A stretch of 64,000 nucleotides of DNA from Verrucomicrobiota bacterium (GCA_016199985.1 JACQFQ010000063.1:1-64000); one strand, 5' to 3'; positions 9,619 through 19,082 are shown, numbered from the stretch's first letter. The notes: a model not told the origin generated them from the letters alone. Numbers and translations: made by a program.

Positions 9619-9676
9619 AGCCCGCTGTCGAGGAGTCGCAAACGCGGTTCGACGCCGGATCCGCTCCTGAAGCGTC

Positions 9677-12583
9677 TCATGGCTCCGCTCCGATCAATCG
9701 GATGAAGGAAGCCCGACGCGTCGGCTCGCGGTTTAAGTGGAAAGAGCCTTTGCCGTCGAGGTCGGTGATGGATTCGGAGTCGGCGCTCCAGTTCTTGAGA
9801 TCGGAGGATTGCGAGACCTGGTAGCGACTGCGAGCCGTTCCCTCAAAATGCACGGCCATCCCCTCCGCGCCGAGCTCCACAGTCGTGAAGCGCGCGGGCG
9901 CGGGGGGGAGATCGGAGGCGATCCATAGGTCGTCCACCCGGAGCTCCGCCCGGGCGCCCTTGCCTTCGGTCACGCGGTAGTACTTCAATCGTAACAGGAC
10001 AAAAGGCTGGTTCTCGCACTGCGGCGGGAGGCGCGTGGGCCCGATCAGCGCTTGATCACCTGGCGTCCCGCTTCGGATGTATTCGACGGGTTTGCCGTCG
10101 GAGCCCACGAGGTCGCTGAATGAGCCGTCTCCCACCGCGTATTGCAAGCGGATCGCATAGATCTGCGAATTGGTTTCAACGGTGCCGCCAATCCAGCTCA
10201 CCGCGCAATGGACGATGCCCGTGGTTTGGATCGCCACCACCAGGCTTCCGGCGAAGCCCGCGTTCGATGAATTCTGGGGGTCGCTCGTATTGATGAAGCC
10301 GACTCCGCGCTCCTGAAGCCCCACAAGGCGGCTCCGCGTCGCAAACCGATAGGGCAATGTCCAGAGGCCAGTCATCGGGGCGTCCAGGCCCGGGTCCTTC
10401 TGGGTGGTTTGCTCGAAGAAGGCGTGAGGCGGGTAGGCGCCCGCCGGTTCGGTCGATGACCACGAGAGCAATTCGTAGGGGGACGCGGCGAGATTGTGGG
10501 GAGCAACGATCCGCTCAAATCGCGCGACCCAGTTTGTGTTGCCCTTCAGCGCGATGGTGATGTCGTTCGTCTCGCCGGGGAGCGGCGTCTTCGACCAGCC
10601 CAGGAACCGGTAGCCGGGTTTCGCGAGCGCTTGAAGATGGATGGGCACGCCGCGGAAGTAGGTTCCCTTCCAGGGGAAGGCGTTCGTGGCGTTGACCCCG
10701 GGAGCGCGCTCATTGATCCGCGCGGTGTTCAGCTGGAATTCCCCGGCGCCGCGCGGATCGCAGTCGAGGGTGACGTTCGCGAATCCGGTCAGGCCGAGAT
10801 TCGCGATCATATGTTGCCGCACGTAGGTGGGACGCTGGGCGGCGAACAAGCGCAGCACGTAAACCTCGTCGCGCCATCCATTCGTCGAATCCCCCATCGA
10901 TCGCCAGCGGTAGATGTGGTCGGGGATCGCGGGCGCGATGGCCGCCTGCAACGTGTTCACCAGGTTGGTGGCCCGGCTTTCGCGATAGGCGGTGTTCAGC
11001 ATGTCAGCCATCGTGTTCACAAAGTCGCGCTTGAAGCCCGGGTTCGTGAGGAGGCGGCGCAGCATCATCGTCGACCACGGCGCGTCGATGCCAGGCCTGC
11101 CGGTCGGGGAGATCGCCGCCGCCAGAGTGTCGTCGCCGAATCCGCCGCTCCAGGGATGCCCGTATCCGAGGTCCACATCGAAGAGAAACCAGCGCCATCG
11201 TCCGTCGAGCCCGATGGGCGCCGTTGGATCGTTCGTGGCCAATCGCCGTCTCCAGTAGCGAATGTTGTTGTGGGGCCAGTCGGCGTTTGCGAAGTAGATC
11301 TCCGACGCCTGGTAGGCGATGAAGTTCTGGATGTCCATCAGCGACGCGACGTAAGCGTAATTGGTGGAGAGCGTGAGATCATTGGTTTCGATGAAGGATC
11401 GGAGCGCGAGGAAGGGGAGGTTGTCCGTCGGGAGTCCGTCGACGACGCTGCCGATGGATTCGCAGATCACCGCTTCGGCGGGATCGACGCCGTAGTGAGA
11501 GAAAAGGAAGTCGGGATCCTCCTGCTCGCGCAGGTTGTGGATGCCCCAAAACTCGCCGTCGAGATAGACGATCGCTGGGCGGTACGCGAGGGTGTCGAAG
11601 CCCACGGGCCCGGCGAGGACATGGCAGAGGGCGTCGCGAAACATCGAGTACGTCCAATCATTGCCGGAGTTGGAGAGACGGAGATGATCGAAAGACGTTA
11701 GCGCCTCGCCCTGCCTGTTGGTCAGCCCGGGGAAGAAAGTGAAATGGAACTTGCCCGGGAACAGATCATCGCCCTTCGCCTTGACCCCGAGCGATTTCTC
11801 CCGGAACGAACGCGAGGACTGGCCCTGGATGTCGAGCTCCACGGGCTGCGCCACGCGCCGGACCCCATCCGGATCGAACCATTCAAAAAAGCCCGGGCGT
11901 CCCCAGGCGGGGCCGCGCTGGGTGTAGTTCGCGGGAGTGTGTCCCGTCAAAGGCTCGGCGGGATGGGCCTTGACGTAGTCATCGAAGATTTTTCCGAGGA
12001 CGTAGATTCCGTTCGTGTAGTTGAACAGATCATTGGTCGCGATCGACAGCGACACGACCGGCAGGCCGTAGCGGCGCATCGGATTGTTTGTGCCGATGAA
12101 GTAGGTGTGGGAAAGCGCGGCCGAGCGGTTGGTTCCCGGACCGAACGCGGCTGCCCTGACAACGGTCGCCTTCGCGATCGGACCTCTGGGCGCGGCCCAA
12201 CCGTCCGTGTGCTGATTGACGGTTGCGGTGCCGGGGATGGCGGAGAGGAGGTTGGGGTTTCCGGAGCGATCCTGAATGAAGATTTGTTTGGACGCGACCG
12301 TGGACGCGACGCCGGGCTCGGAGCCCGAGAGCGAGAATCGAACAACGGCGTCCGCGTTCGTGGTTTGCAGGCGGAGCGACAGCGGCTGCGGCCAGTAACC
12401 CGCCTCCGGATCGAACTGAACCGGCCATTGAGCGCGCGCCGAGAGGAGGGTGAGCAGCCCGATGCTGAAGGCGACCGTCACCCATTGCGCGTGAAGCCAG
12501 CGCGAGAGGCTGGCGAGGGTCCTCCTCGCGGCGGGTGGCTCTGGCGAGCACTTGAGAAGGGGAGCGCGTCGACGCGGAAACAT
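9677..12583 (-). CDS. CotH kinase family exported protein, 968 aa
   Basis: The ATG at 12583 gives a signal-anchored start (basic N-terminus, then WVTVAFSIGLLTLLSARA). After it come a chitobiase-like beta domain (about residues 45-130), the CotH kinase domain (roughly 150-560) and beta-sandwich domains at the C-terminus. CotH landmarks are RLSNSGNDWTYSMFRDAL, the YLDGEFWGIHNLREQ block and the DGRWRWFLFDVDLGYGH motif with metal-binding Asp residues. CotH proteins are atypical protein kinases known from Bacillus spore coats; exported versions are common in Verrucomicrobia and Planctomycetes, where the substrate is unknown. The frame is open upstream to 13063, but that part overlaps the divergent gene at 12722 and is not credible. 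Confidence 0.85.
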   Translation of the reverse strand: MFPRRRAPLLKCSPEPPAARRTLASLSRWLHAQWVTVAFSIGLLTLLSARAQWPVQFDPEAGYWPQPLSLRLQTTNADAVVRFSLSGSEPGVASTVASKQIFIQDRSGNPNLLSAIPGTATVNQHTDGWAAPRGPIAKATVVRAAAFGPGTNRSAALSHTYFIGTNNPMRRYGLPVVSLSIATNDLFNYTNGIYVLGKIFDDYVKAHPAEPLTGHTPANYTQRGPAWGRPGFFEWFDPDGVRRVAQPVELDIQGQSSRSFREKSLGVKAKGDDLFPGKFHFTFFPGLTNRQGEALTSFDHLRLSNSGNDWTYSMFRDALCHVLAGPVGFDTLAYRPAIVYLDGEFWGIHNLREQEDPDFLFSHYGVDPAEAVICESIGSVVDGLPTDNLPFLALRSFIETNDLTLSTNYAYVASLMDIQNFIAYQASEIYFANADWPHNNIRYWRRRLATNDPTAPIGLDGRWRWFLFDVDLGYGHPWSGGFGDDTLAAAISPTGRPGIDAPWSTMMLRRLLTNPGFKRDFVNTMADMLNTAYRESRATNLVNTLQAAIAPAIPDHIYRWRSMGDSTNGWRDEVYVLRLFAAQRPTYVRQHMIANLGLTGFANVTLDCDPRGAGEFQLNTARINERAPGVNATNAFPWKGTYFRGVPIHLQALAKPGYRFLGWSKTPLPGETNDITIALKGNTNWVARFERIVAPHNLAASPYELLSWSSTEPAGAYPPHAFFEQTTQKDPGLDAPMTGLWTLPYRFATRSRLVGLQERGVGFINTSDPQNSSNAGFAGSLVVAIQTTGIVHCAVSWIGGTVETNSQIYAIRLQYAVGDGSFSDLVGSDGKPVEYIRSGTPGDQALIGPTRLPPQCENQPFVLLRLKYYRVTEGKGARAELRVDDLWIASDLPPAPARFTTVELGAEGMAVHFEGTARSRYQVSQSSDLKNWSADSESITDLDGKGSFHLNREPTRRASFIRLIGAEP

Positions 12584-12721
12584 CGGAGGCACACTAGCGC
12601 GCGGCCCGCGGGTTGAGAAGATGGAAGAAAAAAGGTTTTCCTGAACCGTCATTTCAACCATGGTGCGCCGCATTGGCGCTCGGGTAGTCGATGAGGCCTC
12701 CATTCTCACTTCATTGCGAAT

Positions 12722-13843
12722 ATGAACTGGTACTACGCGAAAGACGGACAACAAGCCGGGCCGGTGGACGAGACGGAACTCGCCACGCTGGTCGCCGGCG
12801 GGGCCATCCAAGGCACTACACTGGTTTGGAAAGAAGGCATGCCCCAGTGGATGCCCTACCGCGACATGTGGCAGCCTGGCATGCCGGATTGGCGCAGCGT
12901 CGAGCCCCCGCCCGGCGCCGCTCCTCCGGGCCCCGCCCCTTCCCCCCAAGCGCCGCCGGAGTCGCCGCAATGCTCGGTGTGTCGGAACTTGTTTGGCGCG
13001 GACGATCTTGTGATCGTCGATGGCCAATCCGTCTGCGCGGCTTGCAAACCCATCCTGCTCCAACGCCTCAAGGAAGGAACAAACCCTGGCGGCGTGGCGG
13101 CGGGCATGCAGCCCATGGATCCCGAAACGCTGGTCCAGGCCGCGGCCGCCCGGACTGAACGGTTCAGTCCGACCGATTGCGTCGGAGAGGCTTGGCGAAT
13201 GTTCAAGAACGATCCCACCCTGGCCATTCTCAGCATCGCGGCGGGCTATGGAGTCATGATGGTCACGGGATTCATCCCGATTCTCAACTGGGTTCTCAAT
13301 TTCGTCGTGAATCCCCCCATCATGGCGGGAATCTGGTTGGTGTACATCCGGTCGATTCGAGGCGAACAGACATCGGTCGGAGACGTGTTCAGCGTGTTTT
13401 CGAAAGGGTGGGGCGCAGTGATGGTTGTGAACCTTCTCACAACGGTTCTGACTCTTGTCGCTCTCGTGCCCGCGGGGGCCCCGGCGTTGTTTTTTGGCAT
13501 CTCAGGTCGCATAAACAACCTGACGCCGGGCGAACTGGCGCTCTGTGTGGCTCCCGCCATTCTCTTCGTTCCCCTGATCATGTACCTTTCGCTGGCGTGG
13601 ATGTTTGCTTTGCCCCTGGCGGCCGATCGTGGCTATGGGCCATGGGAGTCCATGACGACGAGCATGCGAGTCGTCAATAAGAACCTTCTCACGGTTTTCG
13701 TTCTCTCGCTGCTGTGCGGTGTGCTGGTTGTGGGGGGAGTGCTGGCCCTCTGCGTTGGCCTGATCGTCGCCGTTCCCCTCATGCTGGGGTCGTTGGCGGT
13801 CGCGTACGAGGAGATGTTTGGCAGCCGGGTCCGACGGCCTTGA
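12722..13843 (+). CDS. GYF_2-domain, zinc-ribbon membrane protein
   Basis: A 373-residue protein. Residues 1-45 form a GYF_2-type domain (MNWYYAKDGQQAGPV, then WKEGMPQWMPY), which in other proteins binds proline-rich peptides. A Pro-rich linker follows, then a CxxC...CxxC zinc ribbon near residues 83-102 (CSVC, then CAAC). The C-terminal 230 residues carry about five or six TM segments like DUF975-type membrane proteins. It opens a four-gene cluster (12722-15343) with short gaps, all of whose members mix zinc-binding Cys motifs with TM segments or have TM segments alone. The function is unknown; a membrane-associated sorting or stress role is only a guess. ATG at 12722. Confidence 0.82.
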   Translation: MNWYYAKDGQQAGPVDETELATLVAGGAIQGTTLVWKEGMPQWMPYRDMWQPGMPDWRSVEPPPGAAPPGPAPSPQAPPESPQCSVCRNLFGADDLVIVDGQSVCAACKPILLQRLKEGTNPGGVAAGMQPMDPETLVQAAAARTERFSPTDCVGEAWRMFKNDPTLAILSIAAGYGVMMVTGFIPILNWVLNFVVNPPIMAGIWLVYIRSIRGEQTSVGDVFSVFSKGWGAVMVVNLLTTVLTLVALVPAGAPALFFGISGRINNLTPGELALCVAPAILFVPLIMYLSLAWMFALPLAADRGYGPWESMTTSMRVVNKNLLTVFVLSLLCGVLVVGGVLALCVGLIVAVPLMLGSLAVAYEEMFGSRVRRP

Positions 13844-13861
13844 CGTCGCGCCCTTCCAAGG

Positions 13862-14431
13862 ATGTCCACGCGAATTGAGTGCTTGCGATGCGGAAACACG
13901 CTTGAGCTGGCCCCGGCGCAGTTGGTCCCGGTCGCGGTCGCCTGCCCCGCCTGTTCCAGCCGGCTGGAGTATGTCACCTTCCCCGCGTTCGGGCGCGGGA
14001 TCGCTCCCGGGAAGGCCGCCGACCCGGTGATGATCGAGGGCGAAGGCGCCTGTTTCTTCCATCCTCGGAAGCGCGCGCATGTGCCCTGCGATCTTTGCGG
14101 ACGATTTCTTTGCGCGCTCTGCGACCTGGAAGTGAGCGGCAAGCATGTCTGTCCGGGGTGTCTGGCGACGGCGAAGAGCAACGGAGCGCTTCCTGCGATG
14201 GAGCGTCATCGCTTCATTCCCGAGTCCGCCGCGTTGACCCTTGTGTGCGCGGGCGTTGTGTTGCCTATCGCGATCATCACCGGTCCGCTGGCAATTTATT
14301 TCGCCGCGCGTTCCTTCACCGGGGAGGGAAGCTTGGTGGGCCGGCGCACCTTCGCGGCGGTCACCGCCTTGCTCCTGGCCGTTCTGGAGATCGCCGCCGC
14401 GATCATGATTTTCCTCAGCTGGTCCAGATGA
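13862..14431 (+). CDS. Zinc-binding membrane protein (double Cys module)
   Basis: A 189-residue protein starting 18 bases after the GYF gene. It has an N-terminal zinc ribbon (CLRC at residues 8-11 and CPAC near 31), then a B-box-like module with FHP, the pair CDLC and CALC, and CPGC (about residues 63-97), then two TM segments at about 122-145 and 155-180. The B-box-like Cys/His spacing resembles small bacterial zinc finger proteins found beside rhomboid proteases, but no protease is here. Part of the four-gene operon. Confidence 0.78.
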   Translation: MSTRIECLRCGNTLELAPAQLVPVAVACPACSSRLEYVTFPAFGRGIAPGKAADPVMIEGEGACFFHPRKRAHVPCDLCGRFLCALCDLEVSGKHVCPGCLATAKSNGALPAMERHRFIPESAALTLVCAGVVLPIAIITGPLAIYFAARSFTGEGSLVGRRTFAAVTALLLAVLEIAAAIMIFLSWSR

Positions 14432-14453
14432 CCCACAGAACTCGCGATCGCGC

Positions 14454-14999
14454 ATGACGAACCCCTACAGACCACTTTCTGGGAAATCGAGCGGCCTGGG
14501 CGGAAGCTATCGCTTGTTCGCGGGCCCCGACCACCTGCTCCTGGTCACCGCCAACGGATTTCGGGAAGAGTATCGCCGGTTTTACTTCGCGGATATACAG
14601 GCCTTCGCCTGGCGACGGACGGTCACGGGCCTCGTGTTGAGTCTCGGACTCGCTATTCTTGTGCTCTGCGGCGTGGCCATGGCTGTGGCGGTGCCGGAGT
14701 CTGAGCTGTCGGCGGGCTTGACCGCGGGCCTGCTCCTCCTGGTCCTCGTCGTGAATCTCTTCCGAGGCGCGACCTGTTCGTTTGTGCTGGTGACCTCGGG
14801 CCGGACCCACCGCGTTCCGGCGCTCGCGCGAGTGAGGGATGTCCGTCGATTTATCTCCCAGGCGCGTCCGCTTGCCGTGGCCGCTCAACCGATTCCCGCC
14901 GCCCCTCCCGCTGAAGCGCCCGTCGCCGAATCGCCCGCGGTAATGGATGCGGTTCCTCCTCCCACTGAAGCTCCGTCCCCGCCGGCGGCCTCCGCATGA
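14454..14999 (+). CDS. Membrane protein of unknown function, 181 aa
   Basis: Two closely spaced TM segments at about residues 60-82 and 85-102, preceded by a YRLFAGPDHLLLVT beta-strand region and followed by a PH-like soluble part and a Pro/Ala-rich tail. The arrangement resembles small bacterial PH-domain membrane proteins but I cannot assign it. It starts 22 bases after the previous gene and its stop overlaps the next start by 4 bases (ATGA), so translation is coupled. Confidence 0.75.
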   Translation: MTNPYRPLSGKSSGLGGSYRLFAGPDHLLLVTANGFREEYRRFYFADIQAFAWRRTVTGLVLSLGLAILVLCGVAMAVAVPESELSAGLTAGLLLLVLVVNLFRGATCSFVLVTSGRTHRVPALARVRDVRRFISQARPLAVAAQPIPAAPPAEAPVAESPAVMDAVPPPTEAPSPPAASA

Positions 15000-15343
15000 G
15001 CGCGCTCGCCGCTCAACGATGTTTTCAGCACGCCGCGCGCGAGGCGGTGGCGCGATGTCCCGAGTGTCGACGGATGTATTGTCGCGAGTGCGTGACAGAG
15101 CATGGAGAGCGGATGCTGTGCGCCTCCTGCATTCGCGCGCTTCGGGAGGCGCCTCGTTCCGGGAGAGGCCGTCTTTCAGGGATGATCACCACCTTGCGGT
15201 GCGCCGCGGGAGTCGCGCTGTGCTTCGTCTTCTTTTACACCATGGGCCGCTTCCTCCTCACGATGCCCGCCCAGTACCATGAGGGGACTCTCTGGCAAAC
15301 GACCTGGGAGCGCATGAAGACCGCGGCGCAGGGAGAGCCGTGA
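14996..15343 (+). CDS. Small B-box-like zinc protein with one TM segment
   Basis: A 115-residue protein. The first 50 residues contain CFQH, CPECRRMYCRECV, HGERMLCASC, that is, paired Cys/His zinc ligands very like the module of the gene at 13862. A single TM segment follows at about residues 68-90, then a short tail. It is the last gene of the operon and overlaps the previous one by ATGA. Repetition of the same zinc module in two genes of one operon suggests a shared partner or local duplication. Confidence 0.78.
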   Translation: MSALAAQRCFQHAAREAVARCPECRRMYCRECVTEHGERMLCASCIRALREAPRSGRGRLSGMITTLRCAAGVALCFVFFYTMGRFLLTMPAQYHEGTLWQTTWERMKTAAQGEP

Positions 15344-15367
15344 CGCGCGTTTTCCCCGCGCGGGGCC

Positions 15368-16336
15368 TCAGAACTGAACTTGAAGGAAGTCGACGTGCGC
15401 CTCGGCGTGAAATGAGATCCGCTCCAGGCTCGCTGGGAGGAGAGCGAAATCGCCGGCGCGCAGCGAGGCCTCCTCGCCGCCGGCCTTCAGGACCAATCGC
15501 CCCGCGAGCATTCCAAGAATCTGCGCGCCTGGACTGCGCAGATGAAACCGCTCGCCTCTGCGGATCTGCGTCACGTTCACTCGAAAGAGAGGATCGTCCA
15601 CAAGGTATTTGAACTTCACGGCCCCGCTGCCCACCGGATCCTGGATCGCCAGGGCGGGCTTGAAGTCGTTGAAATCGATGCTCGCGAGCGATTGCTCGAT
15701 ATGGAGCTCCCTGGGCTTTCCATCCAACCCCTTTCGATTCCAGTCATGAACGCGATACGTGGTGTCCGAGTTCTGCTGGATTTCAAAGATCACGTTCCCC
15801 GCGCCGATGGCGTGGACACGCCCGCTGGGGATCATCATCGCGTCGCCCGTCTTCACCGGGATGCGGTGGATGCAGCCCTCGACGTCCCCGGAGGAGAGCC
15901 CCGTTTCAAACCCGTGTCGCGTGACTCCTCGCTTCAGGCCCGCGAAGATCTCTGCCCGGGGCTGCGCGTGGGCGATATACCACATCTCCGTCTTGGGCTC
16001 GCCGCCCAGCTTCGCGGCGGCGTCCGGGGGAGGGTGGACCTGAAGCGACAACGTTTCCGCGGCGTCGAGAATCTTCACCAGGAGAGGAAAGCGCGAGACG
16101 TCTTTGTGCGCCTCGCCCAGCAGTTCCTGCGCGTGGTTCTCCATAAGCCAGCGCAGGGTGTTTCCTCGCAGCGGACCGTTTGCGATCACGCTGACCGCCT
16201 CGGGGCGGTCCGTGATCTCCCACGATTCTCCGATCTTCTTGTCAGGCGGGAGGGCTTTGTGAAACAGGCGTTCGAGGCTGCGTCCTCCCCAGACGCGCTC
16301 CATGAAAAAGGGGTTGAAGAGAAAGGGATAGAGCAT
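15368..16336 (-). CDS. manA: Mannose-6-phosphate isomerase, type I
   Basis: Interconverts fructose-6-phosphate and mannose-6-phosphate, feeding GDP-mannose and surface polysaccharides. The 322-residue length matches the short Bacillus-type enzymes. Zinc-site landmarks are SLQVHPPPDAA with its His, the KTEMWYI motif with Glu, and a later IPSGRVHAIG motif with His. The ATG at 16336 is clear. It lies 68 bases downstream of accA on the same strand. Confidence 0.9.
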   Translation of the reverse strand: MLYPFLFNPFFMERVWGGRSLERLFHKALPPDKKIGESWEITDRPEAVSVIANGPLRGNTLRWLMENHAQELLGEAHKDVSRFPLLVKILDAAETLSLQVHPPPDAAAKLGGEPKTEMWYIAHAQPRAEIFAGLKRGVTRHGFETGLSSGDVEGCIHRIPVKTGDAMMIPSGRVHAIGAGNVIFEIQQNSDTTYRVHDWNRKGLDGKPRELHIEQSLASIDFNDFKPALAIQDPVGSGAVKFKYLVDDPLFRVNVTQIRRGERFHLRSPGAQILGMLAGRLVLKAGGEEASLRAGDFALLPASLERISFHAEAHVDFLQVQF

Positions 16337-16404
16337 CGGTGGAGTCGTCAGGGTTCATGCGCTTGAGCGCGTCGGGGGAGCGGCGTGCCGCGGATCCAGT
16401 CCAG

Positions 16405-17388
16405 TCATGCCGCGGTGGTGGCTTCCTTCTTTTCCAGGAACTTTCCGTAGCTCCGGAACTTCGCGTAGCGCTGCCGTCGGCGGTCGTCGACGCTGAGCTT
16501 CTGGAGCTCGGCGAGGATCTTGGTCAAGTGGTGCTTGAGGGTTTCGGAAGTCGTGGCGGGGTCCGTGTGCGCGCCTCCGAGGGGCTCGGCGACGATGCCG
16601 TCCACGAGCCCCAGCTCGAGAAGATCCTTTGCGGTGATGCGCAGGGCCGCCGCCGCTTTCGCCGTCGCCGCGCGGTCCTTCCACAAGATCGCCGCGCATC
16701 CTTCGGGGCTGATGACGGAGTAGTAGGCGTTTTCCAGGATGAGAACGCGATCCGCCACCCCGATCCCGAGAGCCCCGCCCGATCCGCCTTCGCCGATGAC
16801 CACCGCGATGATCGGGACTTGAAGCAGCATCATCTCGCGCAAGTTCACAGCGATGGCTTCGGCGATGTGGCGTTCCTCCGCCCCGATGCCGGGGTAGGCG
16901 CCCGCGGTGTCGATCAAGGTGACGATCGGGAGCCCGAACTTGTCGGCGAGCCTCATGACGCGAAGCGCTTTGCGGTATCCTTCGGGATGGGCGGAGCCAA
17001 AGTTGCGACGGATATTCTCCTTGGTTTCCCGGCCCTTCTGGGTGCCGATGACGACGACCTTGGTGTCCCCGAGGCGCGCGAAGCCCGCCACGACCGCCTG
17101 GTCGTCAGCGAAGAGCCGGTCGCCGTGGATCTCCTGAAAATCTGAGAACACGGACTTGAGGTAGTCCAGCGTGTAAGGGCGTCGGGGATGGCGCGCGAGC
17201 TGCACGCGCTGCCACGGGGTGAGGTTGGAGTAGATCTGCCTGCGGGTCTCGCTCAGCTTCGCGCGGATCTGCTCGATCTCCTCCTCGAAGCTGATCCCCA
17301 GAGAGTGGGTTTCAGGGTGCTGCTCGAGCTCCTCCAACTTGCGTTGGAGCTCCATAATGGGCTTCTCGAAATCCAGCTGATGTTTCAT
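16405..17388 (-). CDS. accA: Acetyl-CoA carboxylase carboxyltransferase subunit alpha
   Basis: Alpha half of the carboxyltransferase that makes malonyl-CoA for fatty acid synthesis. The ATG at 17388 (MKHQLDFEKPI) gives 327 residues with the usual coiled N-terminus and the conserved LTPWQRVQLARHPRRP block. The CoA-binding core GEGGSGGALGIGVADRV and the YYSVISPEGCAAILW segment complete the family signature. An upstream in-frame extension to 17586 is not credible. accD is not in the window, as is common. Confidence 0.95.
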   Translation of the reverse strand: MKHQLDFEKPIMELQRKLEELEQHPETHSLGISFEEEIEQIRAKLSETRRQIYSNLTPWQRVQLARHPRRPYTLDYLKSVFSDFQEIHGDRLFADDQAVVAGFARLGDTKVVVIGTQKGRETKENIRRNFGSAHPEGYRKALRVMRLADKFGLPIVTLIDTAGAYPGIGAEERHIAEAIAVNLREMMLLQVPIIAVVIGEGGSGGALGIGVADRVLILENAYYSVISPEGCAAILWKDRAATAKAAAALRITAKDLLELGLVDGIVAEPLGGAHTDPATTSETLKHHLTKILAELQKLSVDDRRRQRYAKFRSYGKFLEKKEATTAA

Positions 17389-17611
17389 CTGTGGCGAAAC
17401 TATCGCCGCCGTTTCCCCACGGGCAAGCCAGATCGAGAGGAATCCAGAGGCCGGGGCTGGGCTTTTTATGCCGGGCGCACCTTGGGCGCATGGCATGCCC
17501 AAGCTATGCAGGGTGGCTCCAGGGCGGGTTGCGATGATTGCGATGAGCCGCGGGATCGCGCCGCGCGTGGAAAAGAGGCCGCGCAACGATCGCCTGGCAT
17601 CGCGAGCGGAT

Positions 17612-18340
17612 TCAGTCCGCGACCTGGAGGTCCATATCGCGAGTGTAGTAGAGGATGCGTCCGCAATTCGGGCATTGCATGAACTCGCGTCCGCCCTGGC
17701 ATTGGAGCACGATGCTCCGGCTCAGCCCCATGTGGCATCCGCCGCAAACGCCGTGGGTGATTCCGACGACCACGCGCCCGGTCTTGCTCTTCTGGAGCCT
17801 ATCGTATTTATTGCGCAGCGACTCGTCCACCTCGATCGCCCGCGCGGAGCGCTCCGCCTCGGCGGCCGCGAGGTCTTGGAGGAGTTTTTCCTCCCGCTTT
17901 TTCAGCTCCGCGACGCGCGTGTCCATGGTGCGTTTCGTGGCCTGAGCCTCCTCATTCACAGCCGCGGTCTGGCGCTGGGCGGCCTCGATCTTCTCCATGA
18001 ACTCGAGCTGCTGATCCTCCAGCTTTACGATCGCCCCTTTGCAGCCGTCGATTTCGTGGCTGAGCGCCCGGTATTCCTCGTTCTTCTTGGTCTGGAACTG
18101 CTGCAGGGAATACTTCTCGATGAGCAACTTCTTGGAGTCCACCTCAAGCTCAAGCTTCTTCCTCTCGGTTTCGAGCTGCTTCACCTTAAGCTTCGCCTGA
18201 TCCAGAGCGGCCAGCGCGGACTTGGCCTTGGCCTCCAAGGTCGTCAGTTCCGCCGGGATGGCCTGGGTTTCCTCCCGGAGCGCGAGGAGTTTTTGATCGC
18301 GATCCTGGAGGACGAGGAGCTTTTCGATGATTTCGAGCAT
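17612..18340 (-). CDS. Coiled-coil protein with C4 zinc ribbon (DUF164 type)
   Basis: 242 residues from the ATG at 18340 (MLEIIEKLLVLQ). Residues 1-175 are a long heptad-rich coiled coil; the C-terminus has CGGCHMGL and CPNCGRILYY, the two halves of a C4-type zinc ribbon. This is the widely conserved DUF164/zf-RING_7 family. Its role is not settled; links to nucleic-acid or protein quality control have been suggested. Upstream in-frame codons to 18394 were rejected because the family starts at the coiled coil. Confidence 0.85.
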   Translation of the reverse strand: MLEIIEKLLVLQDRDQKLLALREETQAIPAELTTLEAKAKSALAALDQAKLKVKQLETERKKLELEVDSKKLLIEKYSLQQFQTKKNEEYRALSHEIDGCKGAIVKLEDQQLEFMEKIEAAQRQTAAVNEEAQATKRTMDTRVAELKKREEKLLQDLAAAEAERSARAIEVDESLRNKYDRLQKSKTGRVVVGITHGVCGGCHMGLSRSIVLQCQGGREFMQCPNCGRILYYTRDMDLQVAD

Positions 18341-18524
18341 GCGAGCTTGGGTTGCGATTACAACGGGGTCACAGGCTAGAGAACGCCCGTCCATGAGTCA
18401 ACCTGCTCGTCATGATTCCGAACTCGCGGCTGTGATTGAAAGCGAAAGGGGCCGGCTTCGCAGAAGCGAAGGGGCCCAAAGAGGCTCCCATGGTGGGGCT
18501 TGCGGAGGGCTGGGGAGCCTTGGC

Positions 18525-19082
18525 TCAGTCGTGGAGCGCCGGGCCGTCCCAGAGGACTCCCAGCTGGATGTGGTCCTCGGCCAACCGCGCGAGCTGAAGA
18601 CGCATGGAGGCGCTCATGTTAGTCGCTGACTTCATCTCGCCCAATTGCGAGGGGTCCACGCGGGTTGGATCCACTCCGGCCTCCGCCACAACCCATATCC
18701 CCTCGAAGAAGCTCGAAAGGGTCTGGGAGAGCAGCATTCTGTGCTCACGGCGATAGCGTCGAATCGCCGCCGCGGGAAGCGCGTTTCGCGTGGCGAGATA
18801 GGAAACCGCGGGATGCTCTTCGATCGCTTCCTCTATTTCTTCGGGATTGTAGATCCCCACCGCGTAGCAATACGCCAGCACAGTCAGGATCGTCTTGGGG
18901 TTTGCCTCCCAATCCTTCCGGGACAATGAAGGTGAAGGGATACGGCTCGGCGAACGATCCGCTGCCTCCACGGCATCCAAGACCAGCTTCACCAACGCTG
19001 TTTCCCCAAAAGTGCTGATTAACCCCGCCACCCTTTGTTCCATCTGGCGGGCCAAGTTGGACGTTGAACTCACAGTTTTCAT
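18525..19082 (-). CDS. DUF772-like transposase-derived protein without catalytic domain
   Basis: 185 residues from the ATG at 19082 (MKTVSSTSN). The central part, LTVLAYCYAVGI, then EEIEEAIEEHPAVSYLATRN and a following IRRYRREHR, matches the pattern of the N-terminal DUF772 domain of IS1182/IS5-type transposases (activity of choosing a DNA end by a helical domain). No DDE catalytic region follows: the protein ends about 75 residues later in a region (GEMKSATNMSASMRLQLARL) that looks intact, with a normal stop. No inverted repeats were seen. This looks like a domesticated transposase domain rather than a broken IS. A GTG at 19115 is an alternative start. Confidence 0.65.
   Translation of the reverse strand: MKTVSSTSNLARQMEQRVAGLISTFGETALVKLVLDAVEAADRSPSRIPSPSLSRKDWEANPKTILTVLAYCYAVGIYNPEEIEEAIEEHPAVSYLATRNALPAAAIRRYRREHRMLLSQTLSSFFEGIWVVAEAGVDPTRVDPSQLGEMKSATNMSASMRLQLARLAEDHIQLGVLWDGPALHD

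Noticed and set aside
12584-13063. N-terminal extension of the CotH protein
   Set aside because: It overlaps the divergent GYF gene and lacks a signal peptide; the ATG at 12583 gives one.
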